Assembly: GCA_035527455.1 (NCBI GenBank)
Contig: DATLAN010000616.1
Span: 1 to 10,334, forward strand
Direction: 5' to 3'
DNA from: DATLAN01 sp035527455
GTDB taxonomy: Bacteria; Planctomycetota; Planctomycetia; Pirellulales; Thermoguttaceae
Length of the DNA: 10,334 nt
How positions within the stretch are numbered: position 1 is the stretch's first letter; the number at the start of each line of letters is the position of its first letter. A program made the position numbers and the translations under genes. The notes below the pieces were generated by a model that saw only the letters and a program-made list of their open reading frames with translations, was not told the origin of the DNA and ran no database searches. This document shows positions 1 through 6,425 of this stretch, one piece after another.

Positions 1-17
1 ATTGTGCCGGTTGGCAT
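1..17 (-). CDS. Start of the next late gene (first five codons only)
   Basis: On the minus strand an ATG at position 17 begins MPTGT and runs off the left edge. An AAGGA-like ribosome site lies about eight bases upstream, and the gene follows the portal and one palindromic repeat. In Mu the gene after gp29 is gp30, a head morphogenesis protein, so that is the expected product by position. Nothing in five codons confirms it. Confidence 0.4.
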
Positions 18-45
18 GGTATAGGTCCTTTCTCAAATCTCAGGC

Positions 46-146
46 CGCTCTCAATCTCACGCAGAGACGCAGAGACGCGGAGAGGCAAACTGTGGTTGTT
101 TTCTCTGCGCCTCTGCGCCTCTGCGTGCCATATTTCTCAACGCTCA
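46..146 (-). repeat. Palindromic intergenic repeat copy R1 (core inverted)
   Basis: The 70-bp core is at 58-127 and begins and ends with CACGCAGAG / CTCTGCGTG. The arms are about 25 bp with roughly 22 matching positions when folded. It is flanked by TCTCAA-type heptamers. The outer flanks have the same orientation as the other three copies, but the unsymmetrical centre is the reverse complement of theirs. The portal stop codon TGA (137-139) lies inside the right flank heptamer. Confidence 0.9.
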
Positions 147-1861
147 GTTCCTTCCGCCACCGCCTCGCCGCCCTCTTTCGCGACCGCGTAGCGGCCGCGA
201 AGCAGGGCCGCCATTGTTGCCTGATGATTCAACTCCGCCTCGTCGGCGCTGGCGACGTGATCCAACGCCTCGCTGAGCCGGGCCTGCACGTCTTGCAGAC
301 TCGCCCCCTGACGTTCGAGCCCGTCGAGGAACGCCGCCAGGCGGGCGAACTTCTCGTCGCCGATCCGGCCGGCGGCCTCGGCCGCCTGGTCGCCCCAGCG
401 GATAAGGGCCGGATCGTCCGCGGCACTGTCGCCGCCGGGGGCCACGGAACCCGGCGGCGCCCGATGGGCTCTGGCCGATTGGGCCTGTGGTTTTCTGTTT
501 GCGCCCGCCGCTGAGCGCGACGCGCCACCGAACAGGCCCGCAAACGGGTTCTCCACACCGGCCCCGGCCGGCTGCAGTTCGATGACTTCCTCCACCCCTT
601 CCGGCTTGTCCAGCGACAGCTCACTGTAAAGCTGCTCGCTTTTCACCCGAAGCCCGAGGACGGCCGCCTGGCTATAGACCCGCCCCCGCGCTTCCGGATC
701 CGGTTTGGGTGCCAGGTTCGGCCGGATCTTGGGCGGCGCCACGTCCGGGCCGAAGTTCCAGAGCGTGTACGGCACCGCGACGTTCATGCGGACCGAAGAG
801 GCGATCGCCCAGGCGTCGGCATTGCGGATATCCATACGCACACTCGCGTGCGTCGGACTGGAAACCGACTCGGCGTTGGCGGCTGCCTCCGCGATCGTGG
901 TCGAGCCGACCAGGACCTTACTGATCCCCTCGTTGCAGAGTTTGACCATGTTGATGTGCGGTGTGTCGGCGCCGGATGCGGATGCCTGCTTGACCTCGGC
1001 CTCCGAGCCGAGCGGTACGGCCATGACGCGATCCGCCATCGAATCCGCCAGCCTGTCGAGCCAATCGCGGATCTCCTCGGTCGTAGCCGACGGGTCGTAC
1101 TTGATCAGCGGCCACGGCCGGCCCCACTGCTCGAGCAGCGTGGCCAGATCGACCAGCGCAAACTTCTTGAACATCCAGTAAGCCGCAACACACCGTACCA
1201 TCGCCCCCTTGCCCGGCCGGCCGCGCTTGGCGGAGTAGCTGTGCACCAGGTACTTACCCGGCTCGATCGGCTCGGTGTCGTTCGGGTTCCAGGCCCGCAT
1301 GATCTGCGGAATGAGCGGCGTGATATCACCGGGGTCATCCGTGGTCATATACGGCCACACCAGCCGCCGGGCGTCGACCGCTTCCGCCGCGACCGGCCGC
1401 CAATGCGGCCGGCCGTCCAGGACGCCGTCCGTGTCCCACAGCAATCGCTCGATATGCCATTGCTCCAATACCGCGTCCATCATCCGGCCGTAGATGGTTC
1501 GCGGCTCCAGAAACTCCCAATCCTTCTCGAATGCCTCAGCGGCCCGCTTGGCGTTCGGGCTGTCGTCCCCGGGCTCGATGATGAATTCGATGGCACCCAC
1601 CGCGCCCCGCCGGGTCTGGTCTACGCTGAAGATGTGATCGTCGCGCTCGCGTAGGTCCTGGGCAAGCTCGATCTGCCGGCCCGGATAGCCGTAGTCCGCT
1701 TCATTGAAGATGGCAACGATCCGCTGCGGCGTCACGCTGGTCAGGATCGACCCTAGCGATTGCCGGTCGCGCACGCCGGCCGATAGCGTCCGCTGGCGAA
1801 GTTCCCGCGGATCGGGCCGGCGTTTGAAGAGTCGGCCAAACATGTCCGTCACGCGACGCAT
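137..1861 (-). CDS. Mu gp29-like portal protein (DUF935 family)
   Basis: Predicted portal of 574 residues: the ring at the capsid vertex through which DNA is packaged and ejected. The family pattern is clear. The segment around residues 63-100 (ELAQDLRERDDHIFSV, then RRGAVGAIEFIIEPG) matches the DUF935 N-terminal block. Residues 206-255 (HSYSAKRGRPGKGAMVRC through WMFKKFALVDLATLLEQWG to LIKYD) match the most conserved block. Residues 316-370 (KVLVGSTT, then the alternating helical segment ending TLWNFG) match the wing and stem part. The C-terminus after residue 430 is proline- and alanine-rich, then helical. The ATG directly follows the large terminase stop, with an AGGAG site five bases upstream, so the genes are probably translationally coupled. 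Residue 7 is a possible later start. The stop lies inside repeat R1. Confidence 0.93.
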   Translation of the reverse strand: MRRVTDMFGRLFKRRPDPRELRQRTLSAGVRDRQSLGSILTSVTPQRIVAIFNEADYGYPGRQIELAQDLRERDDHIFSVDQTRRGAVGAIEFIIEPGDDSPNAKRAAEAFEKDWEFLEPRTIYGRMMDAVLEQWHIERLLWDTDGVLDGRPHWRPVAAEAVDARRLVWPYMTTDDPGDITPLIPQIMRAWNPNDTEPIEPGKYLVHSYSAKRGRPGKGAMVRCVAAYWMFKKFALVDLATLLEQWGRPWPLIKYDPSATTEEIRDWLDRLADSMADRVMAVPLGSEAEVKQASASGADTPHINMVKLCNEGISKVLVGSTTIAEAAANAESVSSPTHASVRMDIRNADAWAIASSVRMNVAVPYTLWNFGPDVAPPKIRPNLAPKPDPEARGRVYSQAAVLGLRVKSEQLYSELSLDKPEGVEEVIELQPAGAGVENPFAGLFGGASRSAAGANRKPQAQSARAHRAPPGSVAPGGDSAADDPALIRWGDQAAEAAGRIGDEKFARLAAFLDGLERQGASLQDVQARLSEALDHVASADEAELNHQATMAALLRGRYAVAKEGGEAVAEGTER

Positions 1862-3427
1862 TTAGACTCCTGCCATTGCCCGGCGGCCACGCCTGGCGTT
1901 TCGTCTAAGCTGCCGGCGGCGGTCCACAGCCTCCCACCCGCCATGATCCGGCCTCTGTTTCCACTGCGGCCGGCCCGCGGTATGCACCTCGCCCCGCCAT
2001 GGCTGGTCGTTACCGCCGGCGGCGTGCCGGGCCAGAGCTAATGCCCAGAACTCATCCGCATGCCCCGCCTCGTCACGCTCAGCCTCGAAGCGAAGGTTGC
2101 CGGCCGCGGTCGTCGTCTTGCGGATCTTATGCAGCCCTTCGCGGATCCGGCGGTCCGACGGGATGGTGATGTTGCGATCTTCGAACGCCCGTCGAATCGG
2201 CATCGCCAGCTCTTCCTTGACCGGCCCGGTAAAGCGCACCGCTTCTACGCGATACTTACCGCAGAGCCGTTGGGCTTCTTCCGCGAACATCTCGCCCATG
2301 CCCGTCGCGTCGATGCACGCCCGGCGGATCCGCGGCCGATCGAGCCAGTTCCGGAGCACGTCGAGTTGGGCGTGGAACGGCGCCTGCTCCATCCACTTGA
2401 CGCCGCGGGTGACAAGTCGATCGCCGACCCCCTCAAGTGCCCACAACACGGTCAGGTCCCGGCGCCGGCCGATGTCCATGCCCACGTAGAGCGGGCCGTC
2501 ACCGATCGCAAACGTGTCGAGATCGCCAATCGCCCCATCGCACAGGCTGCGCTCGCACAGCTCGATCAGCTCGTACGGCAGCAGCGACGAGGTCCCGGTC
2601 GACGGGACGCACATGTACTCCTCGTTCCACATGTCCTCGTCGAGACACATACCCCGGTAGTTGGCAATGAAACCGTCCCGTGTGAAGCCGGTCCCCTGGT
2701 AGCGATTGATGTTCTCGACCAAGCCGTCAGCCACGGCATCGAGCAGCGTTACGCGGTGCAGCTTGACCGGCCGGACGCGGAGCCCGGCGGCGACTTGCCG
2801 GATGGCGGCGTAATCAATGTCGATCGGCGGGCGATGCGGATCGCATCCCATCGCCGTCAGGACCTGGCCGGCCTCCTTGACGAGACCGTTGAACGCCGAT
2901 TCCTCGCCGTTGTGCGTCGAGAAAATCCGCATCCAGCCGCCGCGCATCGTCGCCGGTTGAGCGGCCTTATACATGCCCCGGGCGTCGTCGTGATAGGCGT
3001 ACTCGTCGAGACATACGTCGCCGCCCTTGGATCGGAATCGCCGCGGATTGCTGGGCATGGCCGTGATCCGCTTGCCGCTCGGACATCGGATGCAGAACGC
3101 GGTCGCGACCCGGTTCGTCTTGGGATCCTCGATCTGCTCGGTGAAGTAGTCGGCGATCCTGCCGAAAACGTCTTTTGCCCAGAACCGGGAGTATTCGATG
3201 AACTCGGCCGCCGCCGATTCGTCCGCACTACTGAACCAGTAGTCCATGTTCCGGGGCTGGCCGGCGCGAAATCGCCGGGCGGTGGCGTCGTAGCTCTCGG
3301 CATACGTCCAGCCGATCCGCCGCGACTTCTCACCCAACTTGAACGGGGCCTCGTCGTTCATCCACGCCGTCTGGAATGGCAGCCACGGCGCGCGGGTTTT
3401 CCGAGATGTCAATACGTCAGGCGGCAT
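1862..3427 (-). CDS. Mu gp28-like large terminase (ATPase and nuclease)
   Basis: Predicted large terminase, 521 residues, which powers DNA translocation into the prohead and cuts DNA. The gp28-type variant Walker A is at residues 33-41 (GEKSRRIGWT), Walker B at 137-144 (DVCLDEYA) and the coupling motif near 169-174 (FSTHNG). The C-terminal nuclease shows acidic residues in the expected RNase H-like spacing: D318 in VGMDIGRRRDLTV, D373 in CIDATGMG and D458 in GHADEFWALA. The last 45 residues are basic and low in complexity. The ATG overlaps the end of the small terminase by 11 bases, and a GAGGAG site lies four bases upstream, which supports this start. The gene has the normal position between gp27- and gp29-like genes and appears intact. 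Confidence 0.95.
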   Translation of the reverse strand: MPPDVLTSRKTRAPWLPFQTAWMNDEAPFKLGEKSRRIGWTYAESYDATARRFRAGQPRNMDYWFSSADESAAAEFIEYSRFWAKDVFGRIADYFTEQIEDPKTNRVATAFCIRCPSGKRITAMPSNPRRFRSKGGDVCLDEYAYHDDARGMYKAAQPATMRGGWMRIFSTHNGEESAFNGLVKEAGQVLTAMGCDPHRPPIDIDYAAIRQVAAGLRVRPVKLHRVTLLDAVADGLVENINRYQGTGFTRDGFIANYRGMCLDEDMWNEEYMCVPSTGTSSLLPYELIELCERSLCDGAIGDLDTFAIGDGPLYVGMDIGRRRDLTVLWALEGVGDRLVTRGVKWMEQAPFHAQLDVLRNWLDRPRIRRACIDATGMGEMFAEEAQRLCGKYRVEAVRFTGPVKEELAMPIRRAFEDRNITIPSDRRIREGLHKIRKTTTAAGNLRFEAERDEAGHADEFWALALARHAAGGNDQPWRGEVHTAGRPQWKQRPDHGGWEAVDRRRQLRRNARRGRRAMAGV

Positions 3428-3977
3428 GCAACTCCTCGCCTCGCATGACCCGGTCGATCACGTCGGCCACGGTGGCCGGATCCAGCCTGCGATCGGGCGT
3501 CTTGTCCGCTTCCGCTTCGATCGCCTTCTTCGCCGCCTCCTGCCTTTCCCAATCCTCCGACTTGCGCGATTCGACCTGCCGTGCGATATTCGCGGAGACG
3601 ATCGACTTGATCGCCGCCGACAGGGCGAAGATCTTCTTGGGGTCCCGCTCCGGCCCGACCATGTGCTCGAACAACTCGGCGTACATCAGGTCCGCGGTCG
3701 CGCCACTAACCTCCGCTTCACCCTGGATCGCGTCCCGCAGCTCGCGTAACGCCCGCAATCGCTCCCGGTGAGCCCGCTTCACCTCGTCGCGCAGCTTCTT
3801 GCCCGCCCGCTCGACGGTCCCGTGCTCGACGCCATGTTTGCCGAGCTCGAAATGGTCGTACACTTCCTGGTACGTGCTCAGCCCCGGACTGGGGAACCGC
3901 AGGGCATGCTCGACCTGTTCCCGCAGATCGAGCGGAAGCCGCTTGTGCAGATTGCTGGGCATATTGTTACTGCCCAT
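3417..3977 (-). CDS. Mu gp27-like small terminase (DUF3486 type)
   Basis: A 186-residue helical protein that probably recognises phage DNA and recruits the large terminase. The N-terminus (residues 10-65: KRLPLDLREQVEHAL, then STYQEVYDHFELGKHGVEHGTVERAGKK in sequence) fits the DUF3486 pattern of a helix-turn-helix with the second helix choosing DNA. It is followed by a long charged helical region to about residue 150. Its place directly before a gp28-like gene supports the call. It overlaps the upstream gene by 11 bases and the downstream gene by 11. A GAGGCG site lies upstream of the first ATG; a second ATG at residue 6 is possible but has a poorer site. Family assignment rests on pattern and order, not on a search. 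Confidence 0.85.
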   Translation of the reverse strand: MGSNNMPSNLHKRLPLDLREQVEHALRFPSPGLSTYQEVYDHFELGKHGVEHGTVERAGKKLRDEVKRAHRERLRALRELRDAIQGEAEVSGATADLMYAELFEHMVGPERDPKKIFALSAAIKSIVSANIARQVESRKSEDWERQEAAKKAIEAEADKTPDRRLDPATVADVIDRVMRGEELHAA

Positions 3978-4215
3978 CGAGCGCCTCGCGTGTGTAACGC
4001 CGGACTTCCTGGTCGCCGTGGATGACCATGGCCTGGGCAGCCTTGAGCGAAGCCACCAGCCGCGACACCTCCTCCAGCTCCAGGCCGACGAAGCTGTTGC
4101 GGTTGTGCACCTGGCTCATGAGCAGCGTGATCCGGTCGGCGATCGTCTTGGCTTTCTTCATCGCCGCTTCGCGCTCGGCTTCGTATTTAAGTAGTAGATC
4201 TTCGGCTGAACTCAT
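3967..4215 (-). CDS. Small helical late protein in the gp26 position
   Basis: An 82-residue, mostly helical, charged protein. In Mu the gene before gp27 is gp26, so this occupies the gp26 slot, but I do not recognise its sequence and its role is unknown. The middle (residues 28-65) has a regular hydrophobic spacing (ITLLMSQVHNRNSFVGLEL) suggesting a helical bundle or coiled coil. No membrane segment is present. The ATG has a GAGGG site five bases upstream, and the stop overlaps the small terminase start by 11 bases, so the two are likely coupled. Repeat R2 lies just upstream and ends about 15-20 bases before this start. Confidence 0.75.
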   Translation of the reverse strand: MSSAEDLLLKYEAEREAAMKKAKTIADRITLLMSQVHNRNSFVGLELEEVSRLVASLKAAQAMVIHGDQEVRRYTREALDGQ

Positions 4216-4229
4216 CGTCGCCCTCGTCA

Positions 4230-4335
4230 GTTCTCAAACTCTCACGCAGAGGCGCAGAGGCGCAGAGAAGTCAAGCATGGTTTGCCTCTCCGCGTCTCTG
4301 CGTCTCTGCGTGCCATATTTCTCAACTCTCAACTC
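4230..4335 (-). repeat. Palindromic intergenic repeat copy R2
   Basis: The 70-bp core is at 4243-4312, with arms CACGCAGAGGCGCAGAG... and ...CTCTGCGTCTCTGCGTG, and TCTCAAC heptamers on both sides. It fills the junction between the coiled-coil gene (stop 4329-4331, inside a heptamer) and the small helical gene (start 4215). The right flank GCGTGCCATATTTCTCAA is identical to that of R1. Confidence 0.92.
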
Positions 4336-4769
4336 ATGGCCCCGCGGAACCATTCCCGGAAAAACGCGGACAGTACCGACTGGAGAATGGTCGCGAACAT
4401 CGTCGCCACGACCGTCGCCACACCGATGGCGACCGCCACCCGGCCCGACACCTTGCCGACCTTGCCCTCGATTGTCTGGATTTGCCGGGTCACTTCGCCG
4501 CGGTCCTCCGCACAGTCTTGGGCCGATACCCTGGTAGATTCGAGCCGCGTGAGCCGGTCGGCGTGCTTACTCCGCTCGTCGAACAGCAGCCCGATATTTT
4601 CGCGCGTATGATTGAATTCCCGCGTCGCATGCTCCGAATAAGCGCCTACCAGCGTCTCAGTTCGGGCCAGGCAGGCGTTCGTCTCGCCGAGCTGCTGTGT
4701 GAACGTCGCCAGTTCGCCCGAGAGCCGGTCCATTTGGTCCTGCAATTGCCGCTGATCAGCCGCCACCAT
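4329..4769 (-). CDS. Coiled-coil protein with C-terminal membrane helix (possible lysis accessory)
   Basis: A 146-residue protein: a long polar, heptad-like helical region (about residues 5-105) followed by one strongly hydrophobic segment (about 111-134: VAVAIGVATVVATMFATILQ) and a short basic amphipathic tail. This topology, coiled coil then C-terminal anchor, is like phage XhlA-type proteins, and the position before the terminase genes is where Mu-like phages keep lysis genes and a gp25-like protein. Mu gp25-type proteins also combine a membrane helix and a coiled coil, so that is an alternative. I see no specific family motif. The ATG has a GAGGG site six bases upstream and overlaps the preceding gene by 14 bases. 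The stop lies in the heptamer flank of R2. Confidence 0.8.
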   Translation of the reverse strand: MVAADQRQLQDQMDRLSGELATFTQQLGETNACLARTETLVGAYSEHATREFNHTRENIGLLFDERSKHADRLTRLESTRVSAQDCAEDRGEVTRQIQTIEGKVGKVSGRVAVAIGVATVVATMFATILQSVLSAFFREWFRGAMS

Positions 4770-4956
4770 GAATATCCCTCACCCGAATCGTGATGAGTAT
4801 TCCCGGCGCCGTCCCGTGCGGTACCGGCTGGACCTCGAACCCGCTGTGCTTCGCCCGCTCGACCAGCCGCTCGGTCAGGTCGAACGGAAACGACCGGGCG
4901 AACCATTCGCCCGGTTGGCGCCCGGCGGCCTCGAGCAAGTTCTCCAACTCACGCAT
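4756..4956 (-). CDS. Small unknown late protein (66 aa)
   Basis: I do not recognise this protein. It has an N-terminal helix rich in acidic residues (RELENLLEAAGRQPGEWFA), a second helix (LTERLVERAKHSG) and an apparent beta strand near the end (GILITIRVRDIHGG), so it may be a small alpha-beta fold. The start is uncertain: the ATG at 4956 has no good ribosome site, while a TTG at 4980 would add eight residues and would lie inside repeat R3, using repeat-derived purine-rich sequence as ribosome site. It overlaps the coiled-coil gene downstream by 14 bases, which supports it being real and co-translated. Confidence 0.6.
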   Translation of the reverse strand: MRELENLLEAAGRQPGEWFARSFPFDLTERLVERAKHSGFEVQPVPHGTAPGILITIRVRDIHGGG

Positions 4957-4969
4957 CGCTCGGGTTTCT

Positions 4970-5098
4970 TCAATTCTCAATTCTCAACTCTCAACGCTCA
5001 CGCAGAGACGCAGAGGCGCAGAGAAGTCAACCACGGTTCGCCTCTCCGCCTCTCTGCGTCTCTGCGTGCCGCATTTCTCAATTCCCAATTCTCAACTT
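4970..5098 (-). repeat. Palindromic intergenic repeat copy R3
   Basis: The 70-bp core is at 4999-5068. This copy has the longest heptamer flanks: TTCAATTCTCAATTCTCAAC-type runs on the left (about 4970-4996) and TTCTCAATTCCCAATTCTCAAC on the right (about 5074-5096). The stop codon of the holin-like gene (5092-5094) falls inside the right flank. A heptamer unit containing TGA on the minus strand shifts reading frame with every copy. Confidence 0.92.
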
Positions 5099-5322
5099 CT
5101 TCGAACGCCACCCCGGCCCAACACGCTGCCGATGAACCCGACCCCGTCGAGGCCGGCTTTCTTGATCGCGTGCTTGGCCGAGATCCCGCACCAGCCCAGC
5201 ACCGGCAACACCGCCCAGTCGTAGAACTCCTGCTCGATCCAATCGAGCTTGAGCGCAACACGCAGCAGCACAAACACGAGCAGGCCGATCTCGGTTTTCC
5301 AGCCGTCAATTTTTTTGAACAT
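5092..5322 (-). CDS. Holin-like small membrane protein
   Basis: A 76-residue protein starting MFKKIDGWKTEIGLLVFVLL. One clear membrane segment is at about residues 12-27 and a second, less hydrophobic one at about 35-50 (YDWAVLPVLGWCGISA), followed by a basic glycine-rich tail. The opening pattern of a lysine- and glycine-containing lead into a first helix, then a loop, then a short second helix ending near an AxKxAIKKA-like segment, recalls small phage holin-like proteins. In this gene block a holin would be expected, so the call rests on topology and position. The ATG has a GAGGT site five bases upstream and overlaps the upstream lipoprotein gene by 17 bases. Confidence 0.72.
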   Translation of the reverse strand: MFKKIDGWKTEIGLLVFVLLRVALKLDWIEQEFYDWAVLPVLGWCGISAKHAIKKAGLDGVGFIGSVLGRGGVRRS

Positions 5323-5509
5323 CAGGCACCTCGAGGATCAAAGCACCGCGGCCGTTGGCTGGCTCCGTCGCGTTCGATTCCGTTTGGCGAACGATCTCGA
5401 CCTTGACCAGGTTGAAGTCGCCGCAACCCGGCGCCGCCAGGCAGATACAACTGCCCGCCCACACCGCGATCGACAAACCCAACAGGCGTAACAGCACGTG
5501 CGTCTCCAT
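5306..5509 (-). CDS. Small lipoprotein (spanin-like candidate)
   Basis: A 67-residue protein from the ATG at 5509: a hydrophobic signal segment (residues 5-26, LLRLLGLSIAVWAG...) with cysteines at 21, 23 and 29. AGS-C21 or APG-C29 could serve as an imperfect lipobox. A short, polar exported part follows. A small outer-membrane lipoprotein next to a holin-like gene suggests an outer-membrane spanin subunit, but there is no defining motif. The open frame extends upstream through repeat R4 to 5611, but that part is the repeat's own translation (RRRNAERR... APLRLCV) and I exclude it. Purine-rich sequence from the repeat edge (GAGAG eight bases upstream, AAGGA directly adjacent) may act as the ribosome site. 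Confidence 0.68.
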   Translation of the reverse strand: METHVLLRLLGLSIAVWAGSCICLAAPGCGDFNLVKVEIVRQTESNATEPANGRGALILEVPDVQKN

Positions 5510-5512
5510 TCC

Positions 5513-5611
5513 TTCAACTCTCACGCAGAGACGCAGAGGCGCAGAGAAGTCAATCGGGGTTCGCCTCTCCGCGTTTCTGCGTCTCTGCGTGCCACACTTC
5601 TCAACTCTCAA
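5513..5611 (-). repeat. Palindromic intergenic repeat copy R4
   Basis: The 70-bp core is at 5522-5591, with short heptamer flanks on both sides. It fills the junction between the upstream lipoprotein gene (TAA at 5612-5614, directly next to the flank) and the small lipoprotein gene (ATG at 5509). Its orientation equals R2 and R3. Confidence 0.92.
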
Positions 5612-6061
5612 TTATGGCCCCGGCCGCGTGCCCAGCGTCGCCGAGCCGCCGCCGTACGGCGTATCAATCGCGAGGTTCGATCCTCGCAACAGGTCTTTCA
5701 GGATGCCCACAATCTCCCGCGCCTCCCTCAGCCAGGCACCAAGTTCACGGATCGTGCCGATCAACCCCTCGTTCGCCGCTTTCTGCTGCTCAGCGAACGC
5801 GAGCATCTGCTGGACGTTCTCCTTGATCACCGGACTCGACTTGTCAGCGATTACCACGTTCTCCATGTCCAGCTTACCGCTGCCCTCTTGCCATTCGACG
5901 TGGAGCGAGTCGAAGGACAGATCAACGTCCTTGGTGTTGATGATCGAGAGCGACTTGGCTACGGGGTTGAACCGGATCTCGGTGGTCGGCGTGATGAACG
6001 CGCAGCCGACCTGCATGGACGCCGCCATCGTCAGCGCGCAGGCTGTCCATCTCGTTTTCAT
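5612..6061 (-). CDS. Putative lipoprotein, first gene of the late operon
   Basis: A 149-residue protein with an N-terminal signal-like segment (MKTRWTACALTMAASMQVGC) and cysteine 20 as candidate lipid attachment site. The lipobox is imperfect: it has G at -1 and V at -2 but Q at -3. Residues 25-70 look beta-rich (EIRFNPVAKSLSIINT, then DLSFDSLHVEW), residues 75-125 helical, and the end is glycine-rich. I do not recognise the family. As the first late gene it might act in lysis or envelope interaction. The ATG has an AAGGA site seven bases upstream, which supports the start. A strong intrinsic terminator ends about 22 bases before this start, so expression must depend on read-through or on a promoter overlapping that hairpin. 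Confidence 0.78.
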   Translation of the reverse strand: MKTRWTACALTMAASMQVGCAFITPTTEIRFNPVAKSLSIINTKDVDLSFDSLHVEWQEGSGKLDMENVVIADKSSPVIKENVQQMLAFAEQQKAANEGLIGTIRELGAWLREAREIVGILKDLLRGSNLAIDTPYGGGSATLGTRPGP

Positions 6062-6083
6062 GGCATTTCCTTTCTGGTTGGTG

Positions 6084-6131
6084 AAAAAGGCGGCGGCGCG
6101 GGCAAGGGTCCCGGCGTGGCCCGCACCGCCT
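6084..6131 (-). terminator. Intrinsic terminator (attenuator-like) upstream of the first late gene
   Basis: On the minus strand a stem GGCGGTGCGGGC pairs with GCCCGCGCCGCC (one G-U pair) around a 15-base loop, and a T5 run follows after GCC. An alternative pairing closes with AGGCGG/CCGCCT directly beside the T run. It ends about 22 bases before the ATG at 6061. It may end transcripts of the upstream membrane protein gene, or attenuate the late transcript. Confidence 0.72.
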
Positions 6132-6191
6132 CGATGGAGAAGGAGTTATCCTGGAAATAAAATTAAAGCCGGGGCGCCTGGTGGCAACACT

Positions 6192-6218
6192 GGCTGATCG
6201 CTGAGGGCTGATCGCTGA
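6192..6218. repeat. Tandem 13-mer GGCTGATCGCTGA, two copies
   Basis: Two perfect copies at 6192-6204 and 6206-6218, separated by one G. They lie in the late leader. They could be a protein-binding direct repeat or a remnant of a host-type short tandem repeat. Confidence 0.85.
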
Positions 6219-6289
6219 AAGCTTTTCTGGGCCTTCCGTGACCATCGGGGCGTCTCCCGTGGAATCCGTTCGCGCAAAGCGCGGAGTCG

Positions 6290-6308
6290 TGGAGACGATC
6301 CGCCCAGG
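6290..6308 (+). repeat. 19-bp near-identical repeat, copy 1
   Basis: TGGAGACGATCCGCCCAGG here matches TGGAGACGCTCCGCCCAGG at 8111-8129 with one mismatch. It overlaps the right arm of the leader hairpin at 6251-6297. Copy 1 lies in the late leader and copy 2 just after the early terminator. Confidence 0.85.
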
Positions 6309-6326
6309 TTTCAAGGGGTGAGGCCG

Positions 6327-6349
6327 GCCGACAGGCTATCGGCCGGTTT
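6327..6349. other. GC-rich perfect hairpin in the late leader
   Basis: CCGGCCGA pairs with TCGGCCGG around a seven-base loop. On the plus strand it is followed by TTTCC, on the minus strand by no T run. It may be a leader structure on the minus transcript or a weak plus-strand terminator. The sequence after it (TTTCCGTGGAGAACGC) resembles the sequence after the early terminator at 8080-8107. Confidence 0.6.
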
Positions 6350-6395
6350 CCGTGGAGAACGCCGCGCTGCTGATCGCGGCTTGATTGCGAAAGCT

Positions 6396-6425
6396 AGCGT
6401 ACCGCGCCGCTGGCAGGCGTGTCAA
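6396..6425 (-). promoter_or_regulatory. Possible sigma70-type promoter for the late operon
   Basis: On the minus strand a consensus TTGACA (6420-6425) is followed after 18 bases by TACGCT (6396-6401), which matches the -10 consensus only partly. It starts about 25 bases after the end of the membrane zinc-ribbon gene, so it could give the late genes a promoter of their own. Confidence 0.4.

Noticed and set aside
2..514. Open frames beginning with RRRDAER / APLRLCV-type peptides (also near 4022, 4790, 5306, 5355 and 5498)
   Set aside because: These are translations of the palindromic repeat itself extended into neighbouring antisense DNA, not proteins.
2060..3448. A 462-codon open frame on the plus strand opposite the large terminase
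   Set aside because: It is the antisense of a well-supported gene in GC-rich DNA, is rich in Arg, Pro, Ala and His, and shows no ribosome site or domain. The same applies to the long plus-strand frames opposite the portal.
46..5611. The four CGCAGAG-rich repeats as a CRISPR array
   Set aside because: They are separated by whole genes, have internal palindromes of 70 bp, and have no regular short spacers.
5922..6314. A 130-codon minus-strand frame across the late leader
   Set aside because: It overlaps the lipoprotein gene in another frame, passes through the terminator hairpin, and is Arg/Pro/Ser-rich without a ribosome site.
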